A stretch of 64,000 nucleotides of DNA from Chitinophaga hostae (GTDB lineage: Bacteria > Bacteroidota > Bacteroidia > Chitinophagales > Chitinophagaceae). This document shows positions 1-8,283 of the stretch, piece by piece. The translations under genes and the position numbers were made by a program. The notes under the pieces were generated by a model. That model was not told where the DNA came from. It worked only from the letters and a program-made list of their open reading frames with translations, and made no database searches. How positions within the stretch are numbered: the stretch's first letter is position 1; each line of letters starts with the position of its first letter. The DNA is taken from contig NZ_JAGTXB010000010.1 in assembly GCF_018224885.1 (NCBI RefSeq), forward strand, positions 1 through 64,000, read 5' to 3'.

Positions 1-7
1 TTTAATT

Positions 8-313
8 ATGAAAAAATTATTTCGCAACTACATCGGAGATGTAACATTATTCCTGGCGGCTGCTATGAGTCTCCTGTTTTTTACACAATGTCACAAAGAC
101 AAGGATAAACCAACACCGGTGGGCAACAAATCTTTCCTGGTAGGGAAGAAATGGCAGGTAAAAGCAATCACCGTGAAGCCGGGTATTGATGTAGGGGAAG
201 AAGAACCGGTGGAAGATCTTTTCTCACTCCTGGATAACTGTATAAAAGACAATTTTACCGTTTTCCAGGCAGATGGTAACGGCGTGGAAGACATCATATA
301 CCAGGCCATATAG
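8..313 (+). CDS. small lipocalin-like lipoprotein, possibly truncated
   Basis: A 101-residue protein. A short basic N-terminus and a hydrophobic stretch end at LLFFTQC (Cys28), a plausible lipobox, so it is probably a lipid-anchored envelope protein. The stretch LVGKKWQVKAITVKPG resembles the start of the small lipocalin-like lipoproteins common in Bacteroidota, but those usually run to about 140-160 residues and this one stops at about 100. It may be a short member or a C-terminally broken copy. A terminator hairpin follows at 388-418. Function is unknown, and the gene call itself is only moderately certain. Confidence 0.55.
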   Translation: MKKLFRNYIGDVTLFLAAAMSLLFFTQCHKDKDKPTPVGNKSFLVGKKWQVKAITVKPGIDVGEEEPVEDLFSLLDNCIKDNFTVFQADGNGVEDIIYQAI

Positions 314-387
314 GCTATTCTTTTACGAAATTTCATAAGCAAAGAAACCACGCGGGATCTGCATATCCTGCTGGTTATATAGGCAAC

Positions 388-418
388 ACAGCTTCCTTTT
401 TGGGAAGCTGTCCTTTTA
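388..418 (+). terminator. rho-independent terminator
   Basis: ACAGCTTCC (388-396) pairs perfectly with GGAAGCTGT (403-411), followed by CCTTTT. It lies downstream of the small lipoprotein gene and before the promoter of the hydrolase. Confidence 0.7.
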
Positions 419-436
419 TCTGGACCTAACATTTAT

Positions 437-444
437 TACATTTG
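437..444 (+). promoter_or_regulatory. -7 box for the hydrolase
   Basis: TACATTTG matches the Bacteroidota sigma-ABfr -7 consensus TAnnTTTG and lies 22 nt before the ATG at 467. No convincing -33 TTG was found at the right spacing. Confidence 0.5.
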
Positions 445-466
445 TTTTCATCACGAAATTCCGGTT

Positions 467-1318
467 ATGAAACAATATGCTATCTTATTAATGATGTTAG
501 GACTAACTACCGCAATCAGCGCACAACAGCAAACCATTCATCTCTGGCCCGGAAACGTACCCGGAGAAACCACCGCCAAACAGGCGGCGCAGGTAACAGC
601 AGATGGCAGTAACAATGTAAAGCGCCTCACAGATGTGACTGACCCGATCCTGGAGGTATTCCCGGCGGCTGCAGGCAATAACAACGGGAATGCCGTGATT
701 ATTTGTCCTGGTGGAGGGTATAACATTTTAGCCATTAACCTCGAAGGATATGAAATTGCTGCATGGCTAAATAAACTGGGCTATACTGCCTTTGTATTGC
801 AGTACCGGGTACCCAAAAAAGAAGCCGGCGCATTGCAGGATGCACAACGTGCCATCCGTATAGTACGCAGCCGCGCGGCAGAATGGGGCATACAACCCGG
901 CAACATCGGTATGATGGGCTTTTCCGCCGGTGGCAGTTTGACCGCCAGGGCATCTACCCTCTATAACGTTAATGCCTATACGCCTGTTGACCGTGCCGAT
1001 AGCCTGTCGGCACGCCCGGCATTTGGTGTCCTCATTTACCCCGCCTATCTCGATAAGGGAGAAAACAGGAGTCTCACCCCGGAGCTAAAGCCAGACGCCC
1101 AAACACCATCTATGTTCCTTTTTGCTACTTCCGATGATTTCTATGGCAACAGCGCCCTGGTAATAGCCGGCGCCCTACGCGATGCCAAAGCATTGGTAGA
1201 ACTGCATTTTTACGCCAAAGGTGGCCATGGATACGGATTACGCACCGGTAACCCCGCAGCGGAGGTATGGCCCCCTCTCTTGGAAAAATGGCTCAAAGCA
1301 ACTACCGGCAAATTATAA
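467..1318 (+). CDS. secreted alpha/beta hydrolase (acetyl-xylan/feruloyl esterase-like)
   Basis: A 283-residue serine hydrolase with a Sec signal peptide (residues 1 to about 19, cleavage near AISA-QQ), so it acts in the periplasm or outside the cell. The alpha/beta-hydrolase core shows the oxyanion-hole segment CPGGGY (80-85), the nucleophile elbow GFSAGG (Ser153) and a late His in GGHGYG (about 254); Asp223 in TSDD is a candidate acid. Proteins of this type in Bacteroidota are often annotated as BD-FAE-like or acetyl-xylan esterases that remove acetyl or feruloyl groups from hemicellulose. The substrate cannot be read from the sequence. It has its own -7 box and looks monocistronic. Confidence 0.85.
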   Translation: MKQYAILLMMLGLTTAISAQQQTIHLWPGNVPGETTAKQAAQVTADGSNNVKRLTDVTDPILEVFPAAAGNNNGNAVIICPGGGYNILAINLEGYEIAAWLNKLGYTAFVLQYRVPKKEAGALQDAQRAIRIVRSRAAEWGIQPGNIGMMGFSAGGSLTARASTLYNVNAYTPVDRADSLSARPAFGVLIYPAYLDKGENRSLTPELKPDAQTPSMFLFATSDDFYGNSALVIAGALRDAKALVELHFYAKGGHGYGLRTGNPAAEVWPPLLEKWLKATTGKL

Positions 1319-1353
1319 CTTTTCATTAGTGACATTTCGAGTAAATAATTCTA

Positions 1354-1361
1354 TACATTTG
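1354..1361 (+). promoter_or_regulatory. -7 box for the SPFH operon
   Basis: TACATTTG, identical to the box before the preceding gene and again 22 nt before the start codon (ATG at 1384). Confidence 0.5.
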
Positions 1362-1383
1362 ACCGACTATAAAACCTGTTACT

Positions 1384-2496
1384 ATGGGAATTTTTGATAA
1401 ACTCAGGAATGAATTTATTGACATTATTGAATGGACGGACCCGTCTGCGGATACCATTGTGTGGAAGTTTCCCCGTTACCAGAATGAAATAAAAATGAAC
1501 GCCAAACTGACTGTACGCGAATCGCAGGTGGCCGTTTTTATGAATGAAGGTAAGATTGCCGATGTTTTTCAACCCGGCATGTATACACTTACTACGCAAA
1601 ATATGCCTGTACTGAGTACATTACAGGGATGGAAATATGGCTTCAACAGCCCGTTCAAAGCCGACGTGTTTTTTGTGAGCATGCGGCAGTTCACCAACCA
1701 GAAATGGGGAACTAAAAACCCGGTGATGCTCCGTGATGCGGAATTCGGGCCATTAAGACTCCGCGCTTTTGGCAGCTACGCTTTCCGCGTAAAAGATGCC
1801 GGGGAGTTTCTGAAAGAAGTTGCTGCTACCAACCCGGAATTTACCGTGGAAGGTATCAACGAGCAACTGCGTAATCTCGCAGTATCCCGTGGTATGGAAG
1901 CCATTGCAGAAGCAAAGATCCCGGTACTGGACCTCGCAGCCAACTACGAAGAAGTATCCGGTTTGATCACTGGCAAAATAGGAGCGGAGTTTAATGAACT
2001 GGGACTGGAACTGACCAAATTCCTCATTGAAAATATTTCCCTGCCGCCGGAAGTAGAAGCCGCACTGGATAAACGCAGCAGTATCGGCATCGTAGGTAAC
2101 CTGGGCGCATATGCGCAATTCCAGGCTGCCAATTCCATGGAGAAAGCAGCAGAAAATCCTTCCGGCGGAGGACTGGCAGCCGCGGGTTTGGGTGCCGGTA
2201 TGGGCGCAGCAATGATGGGACAGGTAGGTAATATCTTCCAGAATAATAATAACCAACCGCCCAATGCCGGCGGAGGTGCGCCACCACCATTGCCAACGGC
2301 TGCACCATTTTTTGTTGCAGTAGATGGCAAACAAACAGGCCCGTTTGACCTTGACCAACTCCGTCAGCTGGCCGCCGCTGGCAGCCTCAATGCACAAACA
2401 CTGGTATGGAAAACGGGCATGGCCGCTTGGTCTGCCGCATCCACCGTACCTGAACTGGTGCCGGTATTGGCAACAGTGCCACCACCATTACCATAA
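1384..2496 (+). CDS. SPFH-domain protein with C-terminal GYF_2 domain
   Basis: 370 residues. The N-terminal about 230 residues form a YdjI-type SPFH (band-7-like) domain: an early EWTDPSADTIVWKFPR segment, then a beta-rich core and a long helix to about residue 240. A Gly/Ala/Pro/Asn-rich linker follows, then a GYF_2 (DUF4339) module at about 308-358 (DGKQTGPFDLDQL through WKTGMAAW). SPFH proteins build oligomeric scaffolds at membranes, and GYF_2 modules are thought to bind Pro-rich peptides or mediate assembly. No signal peptide is visible. The gene probably shares a transcript with the zinc-ribbon membrane protein that follows, a pairing reminiscent of Bacillus ydjI-ydjL. Confidence 0.85.
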   Translation: MGIFDKLRNEFIDIIEWTDPSADTIVWKFPRYQNEIKMNAKLTVRESQVAVFMNEGKIADVFQPGMYTLTTQNMPVLSTLQGWKYGFNSPFKADVFFVSMRQFTNQKWGTKNPVMLRDAEFGPLRLRAFGSYAFRVKDAGEFLKEVAATNPEFTVEGINEQLRNLAVSRGMEAIAEAKIPVLDLAANYEEVSGLITGKIGAEFNELGLELTKFLIENISLPPEVEAALDKRSSIGIVGNLGAYAQFQAANSMEKAAENPSGGGLAAAGLGAGMGAAMMGQVGNIFQNNNNQPPNAGGGAPPPLPTAAPFFVAVDGKQTGPFDLDQLRQLAAAGSLNAQTLVWKTGMAAWSAASTVPELVPVLATVPPPLP

Positions 2497-2552
2497 AGTC
2501 TAATGATCCGGCTATGCAGCATTGCTCTGTAGCCGGATCTCAAAATATTCCT

Positions 2553-3677
2553 ATGTCTTTCGAGGAAAAAACAAGCGAAACAGTTAACTCGTTAAAATGT
2601 CAGAACTGTGGCGCTATCCTGCACTATGCGCCCGGTACCAACAGCCTGAAATGTGAATACTGCGGAACGGTGAATCAGATTGAAAATGAATCACTGCCTG
2701 CCGCTATAAGAGCCGTCAGCTACGACAGCTTTATCGCCGAACAGCAAAGCCATACTGAAGCTACCCAGGAAGCGGTGGTTGTTAAATGTGTGGGCTGCGG
2801 CGCTTCCACCACCATGTTGCCTAATGTAACCGCCGATTCCTGCCCGTTTTGCGCTTCGCCACTTGTAGTCGACACTGCCCAAACCACCAGGATTCTCCAG
2901 CCGCACTATGTATTGCCCTTCGTTGTAAAAGACAATGAAGCAGTACAGTATTTTCGGAACTGGATGAGTAAACTCTGGTTTGCCCCGTCCGATATGGTGA
3001 AGAAGGTGAAAGACGGCTCCTCCCAGCAGCTGAAAGGAGTTTACATTCCCCACTGGAGCTACGATACAGACACCGATACAGAATATACCGGGCAACGGGG
3101 TGAATATTATTATACCACCGAAACCTATACGGAAGAAGTAAATGGTAAAACGGAAACCCGCACCAGGCAGGTAAGACATACCGCATGGTACCCAACTTCC
3201 GGACGCGTCAGCAACACCTTCCGCGATGTACTGGTTTCTGCCAGTCCCTCCTTGCCGCTTAAAATGGCGGAGATACTGGAACCCTGGTTATTGGATCAAC
3301 TCAAAAAATATGATGGCCGTTATCTCAGCGGCTTCCGTGCAGAGCTGTATCAAACCAATGCGGAACAGGCGCTGGTAGTGGCTAAGAGAAGAATGGATCC
3401 GGTCATCCGCGGCGAAATATGCGACGACATAGGCGGAGATGAACAAAGCATCGACAGTTATGATGTGGAATATGACAATCTCGGTTTAAAATACCTGTTA
3501 CTGCCTGTATGGATCAGTGCGTATCGCTATAACGGGAAGCTGTACCATTTTGTGGTGAATGCCTGCACCGGTGAAGTAACCGGCGACCGGCCATACAGCT
3601 GGTTCAAAATTGTGGGCCTCATCCTGGTGATCATCCTGGCGATTGTGGTTATCTATTCACTTTCTCAGTCTAAATAA
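2553..3677 (+). CDS. zinc-ribbon protein with C-terminal membrane anchor
   Basis: 374 residues from the ATG at 2553; an upstream in-frame ATG at 2514 would add 13 residues that look non-coding. Two CxxC zinc ribbons lie near the N-terminus: CQNCG...CEYCG and CVGCG...CPFC. A soluble central region follows (many aromatics, YIPHWSYDTDTDTEYTG), then one transmembrane helix at the end (IVGLILVIILAIVVIYSL). Such proteins are sometimes mis-annotated as primosomal helicase-like because of the zinc fingers, but no helicase motif is present. It probably works with the SPFH-GYF protein as a membrane-associated scaffold. Its molecular role is unknown. Confidence 0.8.
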   Translation: MSFEEKTSETVNSLKCQNCGAILHYAPGTNSLKCEYCGTVNQIENESLPAAIRAVSYDSFIAEQQSHTEATQEAVVVKCVGCGASTTMLPNVTADSCPFCASPLVVDTAQTTRILQPHYVLPFVVKDNEAVQYFRNWMSKLWFAPSDMVKKVKDGSSQQLKGVYIPHWSYDTDTDTEYTGQRGEYYYTTETYTEEVNGKTETRTRQVRHTAWYPTSGRVSNTFRDVLVSASPSLPLKMAEILEPWLLDQLKKYDGRYLSGFRAELYQTNAEQALVVAKRRMDPVIRGEICDDIGGDEQSIDSYDVEYDNLGLKYLLLPVWISAYRYNGKLYHFVVNACTGEVTGDRPYSWFKIVGLILVIILAIVVIYSLSQSK

Positions 3678-3699
3678 AAACATTATTGTTTCAAATAGC

Positions 3700-3746
3700 T
3701 GGTTACCCGGTTTTCTTTGCAGGAAAACCAGGTAACCATTTTTTTT
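3700..3746 (+). terminator. rho-independent terminator
   Basis: A long hairpin: TGGTTACC plus GGTTTTC (3700-3715) pairs with GGAAAACC plus GGTAACCA (3722-3738) with one small bulge, followed by eight T. It closes the SPFH/zinc-ribbon operon. The 170 nt between it and the next gene show no further clear signal. Confidence 0.8.
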
Positions 3747-3916
3747 GCGCGCTATGGGGAAAACCATCTACAGCATTTTGAGCCTGCTATTGTCTCGGTG
3801 GGTGTTTGAAACCAGCTGTGGTAAAGGATTTAGCACTGCATCTGCTTCCGGGTACCGTTTTTGCCAAATGTAATGCGTAAACATGCACAGCGATTACAAA
3901 CCCAAAACAATACACA

Positions 3917-4489
3917 ATGAAGAAGCTCGTAATCTTATCAGCAACAGTCTTAGCCGTATGGATGACACCATCCTGCGGTAATAATGCGAAGAACGCGCAA
4001 TCTGAAAAACCGGTAGACAGCGCGCAGGATATCAATGAAACAGTAAAGCCGGTAGATGAAAAGTCTTCTCAGTTTGCGGTAGATGCAGCCAACGGTGGTA
4101 TGATGGAAGTAGCGATGGGTAAACTGGCACAGGAAAAAGCCCAGAATGAAAGAGTAAAGGCATTTGGTACTATGATGGTCAATGATCATTCTAAGGCAGG
4201 AGACGAGTTGAAGGCACTGGCAGAAAAGAAAGGCATTACGCTGCCTGCAGAGTTGTCGACAGAAGAAAAAAAGCATATCGATGATCTGGCTAAGAAAACC
4301 GGGAAAGACTTCGATAAGTCATACATCGACATGATGGTGGATGATCATGATAAAGATGTAAAGGAATTTGAAAAAGCATCCGATAATGTAACAGATGAAG
4401 ATCTGAAGACATGGGCAAGAAATACATTGCCTACTTTGAAAGCCCACCAGGATTCTGCGAAGGCGATTAAAGACGGGTGGAAAAAATAA
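3917..4489 (+). CDS. DUF4142 lipoprotein
   Basis: 190 residues with a lipoprotein signal peptide (MKKLVILSATVLAVWM..PSC, Cys about 21). The mature part is a DUF4142 helical bundle: FAVDAANGGMMEVAMGKLA near the start, then a second half with DKSYIDMMVDDHDKDVKEF and a C-terminal AHQDSAKAI. DUF4142 proteins are ferritin-like four-helix bundles, usually in the envelope and often stress-induced; a metal-binding role has been suggested but is not established. The gene is monocistronic and ends at a hairpin shared with the convergent sulfur-transport genes. Confidence 0.85.
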   Translation: MKKLVILSATVLAVWMTPSCGNNAKNAQSEKPVDSAQDINETVKPVDEKSSQFAVDAANGGMMEVAMGKLAQEKAQNERVKAFGTMMVNDHSKAGDELKALAEKKGITLPAELSTEEKKHIDDLAKKTGKDFDKSYIDMMVDDHDKDVKEFEKASDNVTDEDLKTWARNTLPTLKAHQDSAKAIKDGWKK

Positions 4490-4526
4490 TATAATATCAT
4501 TTCAGTGAATCTCGCAGAATGCAGGT

Positions 4527-4559
4527 AAAAGCTTCAAGGGTCATCTCCTTGGAGCTTTT
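4527..4559. terminator. bidirectional terminator hairpin
   Basis: AAAAGCTTCAAGG (4527-4539) pairs with CCTTGGAGCTTTT (4547-4559) with one wobble. A T-run on one side and an A-run on the other let it serve both the DUF4142 gene and the convergent YeeE genes. Confidence 0.7.
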
Positions 4560-4563
4560 CTGA

Positions 4564-4971
4564 TTAAGGGAGCCTCGATTTCAGCGCGCCAAATACCCAG
4601 GTGCCTGCAATAGCACTAAGCAAAGTAATGGCTACCACCGTGAAACCGGTGCCGATCTGCGCAAAGAGCGGACCAGGGCAGGCGCCTGTAATAGCCCATC
4701 CTATACCGAATATCAGCCCGCCGATAATCTGTCCTTTGCTGAATCTTTTAGGCGCCACCGCAATTGGATCGCCTCCGATCGTTTTAATATTAAAGCGCTT
4801 TATCAGCTGTAGTGAAATAATGCCTGTCACCACCGCCGTACCAATTACACCGTACATGTGAAAAGAGGTAAGCTGAAACATTTCCTGTATCCGGAACCAA
4901 CTGATCACCTGTGCCTTCACCAGCACCATCCCAAAGAAAACGCCTGCTACCAGGTATTTGATGTTCTTCAT
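4564..4971 (-). CDS. YeeE/YedE-family sulfur transporter, C-terminal half
   Basis: 135 residues with about four hydrophobic segments and the conserved motif GWAITGACPGPLFAQIG, whose Cys matches the substrate-relay cysteine of YeeE/YedE (DUF395/DUF6691) thiosulfate transporters. In single-chain YeeE the two halves are fused; here they are two genes 1 nt apart, a common arrangement in Bacteroidota and Proteobacteria. It probably imports thiosulfate or a related sulfur species across the inner membrane together with the preceding gene. Confidence 0.85.
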   Translation of the reverse strand: MKNIKYLVAGVFFGMVLVKAQVISWFRIQEMFQLTSFHMYGVIGTAVVTGIISLQLIKRFNIKTIGGDPIAVAPKRFSKGQIIGGLIFGIGWAITGACPGPLFAQIGTGFTVVAITLLSAIAGTWVFGALKSRLP

Positions 4972-4972
4972 A

Positions 4973-5548
4973 TTAATTAAACCATTTAAAGAGATGAGGG
5001 ATCAGGATATTGGCGCTGAAAAATCCACCTGCCATAAAACAAATGGTGGCTACAAGCGAAGGCCATTGCAGGTTAGACAAGCCCATGATGGAGTGCCCGG
5101 AAGTACATCCGCCCGCATACCGGGTACCGAAACCAACGAGAAAACCACCTCCAATAAAAAATATAAGTCCTTTCCAGGTAAACAGGTTGCCCCAGCTGAA
5201 TATTTCCGGCGGAAGCAAAGCACGGTAGTCATGTACGCCGTAAGCTGCCAGCCGCTGCTGCGTGGCGGCAGCTACCTGTATGTCCTGCCCGTCCTGCAGG
5301 TAATGACCCGCAAGGAAACCACCCAATGCAATACCCGCCACAAAAAAGAGGTTCCAGGACTCTTTTTTCCAGTCGTATTTGAAAAAGGAAATATCGGCCG
5401 GAAAACAGGCGGCGCAGATATGCCGCAGCGAAGAGGAAATACCAAAGGCTTTATTACCCAGGATCAGCAACAAAGGCACTGTAAGCCCTATCAGTAACCC
5501 GGATACAGACCAGTGCCAGGGCTGCTGGATGAATTTTAAGAATTGCAT
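4973..5548 (-). CDS. YeeE/YedE-family sulfur transporter, N-terminal half
   Basis: 191 residues and several transmembrane helices. The motif FGTRYAGGCTSGHSIMGLSN carries the conserved Gly-Gly-Cys-Thr-Ser-Gly-His signature of YeeE/YedE transporters. It is translated just before the C-terminal partner (1 nt gap), so the two very likely form one transporter. Upstream, between this gene and the GNAT gene, lies a 32-bp inverted repeat (5578-5654), so the transporter pair may be partly uncoupled from the upstream stress genes. A direct role in sulfane-sulfur or thiosulfate uptake is inferred from family membership. Confidence 0.88.
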   Translation of the reverse strand: MQFLKFIQQPWHWSVSGLLIGLTVPLLLILGNKAFGISSSLRHICAACFPADISFFKYDWKKESWNLFFVAGIALGGFLAGHYLQDGQDIQVAAATQQRLAAYGVHDYRALLPPEIFSWGNLFTWKGLIFFIGGGFLVGFGTRYAGGCTSGHSIMGLSNLQWPSLVATICFMAGGFFSANILIPHLFKWFN

Positions 5549-5577
5549 GGAGAAGAAACATTTCGGTGAAATTACGG

Positions 5578-5654
5578 ATTACGAAAGAATTACGGATTTA
5601 TCCGGAGATCATCGCGTTTACCATCTCCGGATAAATTCGTAATTCTTTCGTAAT
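5578..5654. repeat. family C inverted repeat
   Basis: The 32-nt arm at 5578-5609 and the arm at 5623-5654 are reverse complements with a single mismatch, separated by a 13-nt loop. Each arm contains ATTACGAAAGAATTACG and ATTTATCCGGAGAT. It lies between co-directional minus-strand genes (GNAT and YeeE). Part of the sequence (ATTACGAA) recurs in the repeat at 23596-23658. Confidence 0.85.
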
Positions 5655-5657
5655 TCT

Positions 5658-5930
5658 TTACAACAAATCATTATACTCAGGATGCCTTTTCATATAGGCA
5701 TTTACGTAAGGGCAATATGGTTTTACCTTCAAATGATTTTCCCTGGCGTATTCCAGCACATATTTTGCCAGCTGGCCTGCAATGCCTTTGCCTTCCAGCT
5801 CCGGCGGCACCTCCGTATGTATGAAGGCAATGCCCCCGGGAAACAGCGTGTAGGCAATCAGGGCAGTATGCCCGTCGACGATGGTTTCAAACTGGTGCTT
5901 GGCGGTATTGTTCTGAATAGTAAGTTCCAT
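5658..5930 (-). CDS. small GNAT-family N-acetyltransferase (YjdJ-like)
   Basis: A 90-residue minimal GNAT fold. The acetyl-CoA pyrophosphate-binding loop is visible as EGKGIAGQLAKYVLEYA, followed by the KPYCPYVNAYMKRHPEY segment typical of the short YjdJ/GTL3B group. Substrates of this group are not established. It lies 8 nt after the Fe-S protein gene in the same operon, which suggests co-expression with the OsmC/dioxygenase stress genes. Confidence 0.88.
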   Translation of the reverse strand: MELTIQNNTAKHQFETIVDGHTALIAYTLFPGGIAFIHTEVPPELEGKGIAGQLAKYVLEYARENHLKVKPYCPYVNAYMKRHPEYNDLL

Positions 5931-5938
5931 ATAGTATA

Positions 5939-6196
5939 TTATAATTTTTTCGGTTCCACATCGCCTTCAGCGGCTACATCTGCATTCATAAAGAAAGTCA
6001 GCGCGCCCGAAGGGCACCGTTTTACCTGTGATACAATTTGTTCGGTAGTAGCTGCTTCTGCATTGATCCAGGGTTTCTGGTTTGGATTAAACACCGCCGG
6101 AAGACCGTGGAAACAAACCTCCGAATGGATGCACACATTGGGCTTCCATACAATCGTCACTTCTCCGTTGGTGTAATGCCGGGTAATGTCTTCCAT
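5939..6196 (-). CDS. small (4Fe-4S)-binding protein (DUF1271/Fer4_19)
   Basis: 85 residues. The Cys pattern CIHSEVC...C (VKRCPSGAL) is that of the divergent 4Fe-4S mono-cluster domain, often found next to YjdJ-type acetyltransferases or fused to them. It is probably a cytoplasmic electron carrier or redox sensor. It overlaps the operon tightly: 1 nt after the OsmC gene and 8 nt before the GNAT gene. No partner enzyme is obvious apart from the neighbouring stress proteins. Confidence 0.88.
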   Translation of the reverse strand: MEDITRHYTNGEVTIVWKPNVCIHSEVCFHGLPAVFNPNQKPWINAEAATTEQIVSQVKRCPSGALTFFMNADVAAEGDVEPKKL

Positions 6197-6197
6197 G

Positions 6198-6599
6198 TTA
6201 AACTGCTTTTGTATTCATAGTAATCGGATTACTCAAAACCTTATGAACAGGGCAGGACTGTGCAATCTGTATCAATCTTGCCTGCTGCTCTGTTGTGAGG
6301 TCGCCTCTCAGCTGAATCTCCATATCTATCACGGTGGTGAGTGGATCCGGTTTGGCCGCACTGTTGAAGCGCACCTCGATGGAGATATCTTCCAATGGCC
6401 ATTTTTTCCTGTTCGCATACATCTTCACCGTGATGGCTGTACAGGCGCCCAGGCTGCTGAGTAGTAATTCTCCCGGTTGAGGGCCTGTATCATCGCCTCC
6501 TGCTTCCTCGGGCTCGTCTGCCAGCCAGCGATGATCCCTGGCATCGATGGATACCTGGTAGGGATGCCCGGATAAACTTAGTCTTACTTCCTGGTCCAT
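6198..6599 (-). CDS. OsmC family protein
   Basis: 133 residues of the OsmC/Ohr fold. The segment GELLLSSLGACTAITVKMYA carries the first conserved cysteine, and AQSCPVHKVLSNPI the second. In this family the two cysteines form a thiol peroxidase centre acting on organic hydroperoxides. It belongs to the general OsmC branch rather than Ohr, judged by the CPVHKVL motif. Its operon position, between a carboxylesterase and a small Fe-S protein, fits an organic-peroxide or electrophile response. Confidence 0.9.
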   Translation of the reverse strand: MDQEVRLSLSGHPYQVSIDARDHRWLADEPEEAGGDDTGPQPGELLLSSLGACTAITVKMYANRKKWPLEDISIEVRFNSAAKPDPLTTVIDMEIQLRGDLTTEQQARLIQIAQSCPVHKVLSNPITMNTKAV

Positions 6600-6608
6600 G
6601 TGTTCTTT

Positions 6609-7238
6609 TTAGTGAAAATTAGTTGCCAGCCAGGTGGCTGCTAAAGTAATATCCTGCTGTGCCAGGTTATGACCAGTATTGATATCATAACTACTCACCT
6701 TAAAACCGTTGGCACTTAGCAATGTGGCATAAGCCGCGGTGGCAGACGGATTCACGGTACCATCCCGGGTGCCTGAACTCATAAACACCGGCTGCTGCCG
6801 TTGTGTTTCAAAAGAATCCTCCAACCCGCTCAGTGGCTGCATAGGGCGGAACAGTACCGCTCCGGCCAGTAGCTCCGGGTATAGTATCAGCGCGGCGCCT
6901 GCAATGTTGGCGCCGTTTGAATATCCTACTGCAATCAGTTTATTGATATCAAAACCTGCTGATGTTGCCAACGTTTTCAGGAAATGTACCATCTCGTGTG
7001 TTCTGAAATGAACATCAGCCTCATCAAATACGCCCATGCCTACACGCCGGAAAAACCGCGGCATGCCATGCTCTTCCACATTGCCTCTCAGGCTGAGTAT
7101 ATTGTATCCCTTTCCGAGGGCTCCGGCCAATGGCAACAAATCACGCTCATCACCACCAGTGCCATGCAGCAACAGCAGCGTATAAGCGGCGCCGTTACCA
7201 GCAGACTGGTATACATACTCCATCGGTTTAAAATCCAT
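6609..7238 (-). CDS. alpha/beta hydrolase, MhqD/carboxylesterase-like
   Basis: 209 residues, cytoplasmic. The oxyanion-hole motif LLLHGTGGDERDLL, the nucleophile elbow GYSNGAN and the terminal TGHNLAQQD place it in the phospholipase/carboxylesterase branch that includes Bacillus MhqD. It starts 1 nt downstream of the dioxygenase stop codon, so the two are translationally linked. In Bacillus, mhqO (dioxygenase) and mhqD belong to the quinone/electrophile regulon; the same pairing here suggests degradation or detoxification of aromatic electrophiles. The substrate is unproven. Confidence 0.88.
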   Translation of the reverse strand: MDFKPMEYVYQSAGNGAAYTLLLLHGTGGDERDLLPLAGALGKGYNILSLRGNVEEHGMPRFFRRVGMGVFDEADVHFRTHEMVHFLKTLATSAGFDINKLIAVGYSNGANIAGAALILYPELLAGAVLFRPMQPLSGLEDSFETQRQQPVFMSSGTRDGTVNPSATAAYATLLSANGFKVSSYDINTGHNLAQQDITLAATWLATNFH

Positions 7239-7239
7239 A

Positions 7240-8178
7240 TCAGTCCAGTTTAATCAGTTTTTTTACAATCTCTTCGCGTTGCGACTCATACTGAGCCGGC
7301 AACATCAGGTGGGTGCCCAGCTCCGCTGCAGGTTCATCTACCGTGAATCCCGGAGTGTCCGTAGCCAGCTCAAATAAAACGCCGCCCGGTTCCCGGAAAT
7401 AAACGGAACGGAAATATTTGCGGTCCAGTTGCGGGGTAGCATTTAACCCACGCGCTTCCAATAACTCCCGGTAATGCATTTGCATCGCATCATCTTTCAT
7501 CCGGAAGGCAATATGATGCACACTGCCGCCTGCAACATGGCCCCGTGGCTCACCCTTGGCTTCCACCAGGTCAATATAGTTGGCTGTTTCACCGGCAGGA
7601 CTGGCAAAGCGGTAACGGTTGGTATGATTTTTTTCGAGTTGATAACCAAACACCGATACCAGTAAATCGGCAGTGGGTTGTATATCTTCCAATGTCAGCG
7701 TTACATGGTGAAAACCGCGGGTGGCATTTTCTTCCTGTACTTCACCGGTCTCCCAGGGCTGCCTGGGATCCGGCTTTTCCGGGACTGTCAGTTCAACTTT
7801 CAGTCCATCCGGATCTAAAAAAGTCAGGTATATTTCCCCGAATTTGGAAGAAGGCTTGTTGTAGATAATATTCTCTTTCTCCAGCCTTTTTAACCAGAAA
7901 TCAATACTGCCCTCAGGAATAGCATAGCCTATTTCCGTAGCCATATGTGTTCCCCTTCGTCCGGCCGAGATATCCTCCCATGGGAAAAAAGTAAGGATGG
8001 TACCCGGTGTGCCCGTTTCATCACCATAATAAAAATGATAGGTATGCGGGTCGTCAAAGTTGACAGTCTTTTTTACAAACCGTAAACCCATTACCCGGGT
8101 ATAAAAATCATAGTTCTTTTTAGCGTTGCCGGAAATAGCCGTGATATGATGAAGGCCGGTTATTGCATTTTCACTCAT
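7240..8178 (-). CDS. ring-cleaving dioxygenase (MhqO-like, VOC superfamily)
   Basis: 312 residues with two vicinal-oxygen-chelate modules. GLHHITAISGNAKKNYDFYT (residues 8-27) begins the first and GFHHVTLTLEDIQPT (about 151) the second; likely metal ligands are the His residues in HHIT and HHIAFR and the late Glu in GVLFELATD. Proteins of this length and motif set are annotated as MhqO-type ring-cleaving dioxygenases, which act on hydroquinone- or catechol-like compounds using Fe(II). First gene of the tight esterase-OsmC-FeS-GNAT run. A family A repeat sits directly upstream. Confidence 0.88.
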   Translation of the reverse strand: MSENAITGLHHITAISGNAKKNYDFYTRVMGLRFVKKTVNFDDPHTYHFYYGDETGTPGTILTFFPWEDISAGRRGTHMATEIGYAIPEGSIDFWLKRLEKENIIYNKPSSKFGEIYLTFLDPDGLKVELTVPEKPDPRQPWETGEVQEENATRGFHHVTLTLEDIQPTADLLVSVFGYQLEKNHTNRYRFASPAGETANYIDLVEAKGEPRGHVAGGSVHHIAFRMKDDAMQMHYRELLEARGLNATPQLDRKYFRSVYFREPGGVLFELATDTPGFTVDEPAAELGTHLMLPAQYESQREEIVKKLIKLD

Positions 8179-8190
8179 AAGATTTTTTTT

Positions 8191-8282
8191 AAGCTGCTAG
8201 CTATTAGCCTTTAAGAAATGCAGCGAAGATGATCATTTGTTGGTCTTCGCTGCATTTCCTGAAAGCTGCCAGCTGGTAGCTG
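8191..8282. repeat. family A hairpin repeat, copy 1 (complete)
   Basis: The core palindrome is GAAATGCAGCGAAGA (8215-8229) against TCTTCGCTGCATTTC (8244-8258), perfectly complementary over 15 bp. The flanks carry AGCTGCTAGCTATTAGC and AGCTGCCAGCTGGTAGC. It fills the gap between YceI and the dioxygenase on the minus strand. Confidence 0.85.
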
Positions 8283-8283
8283 T

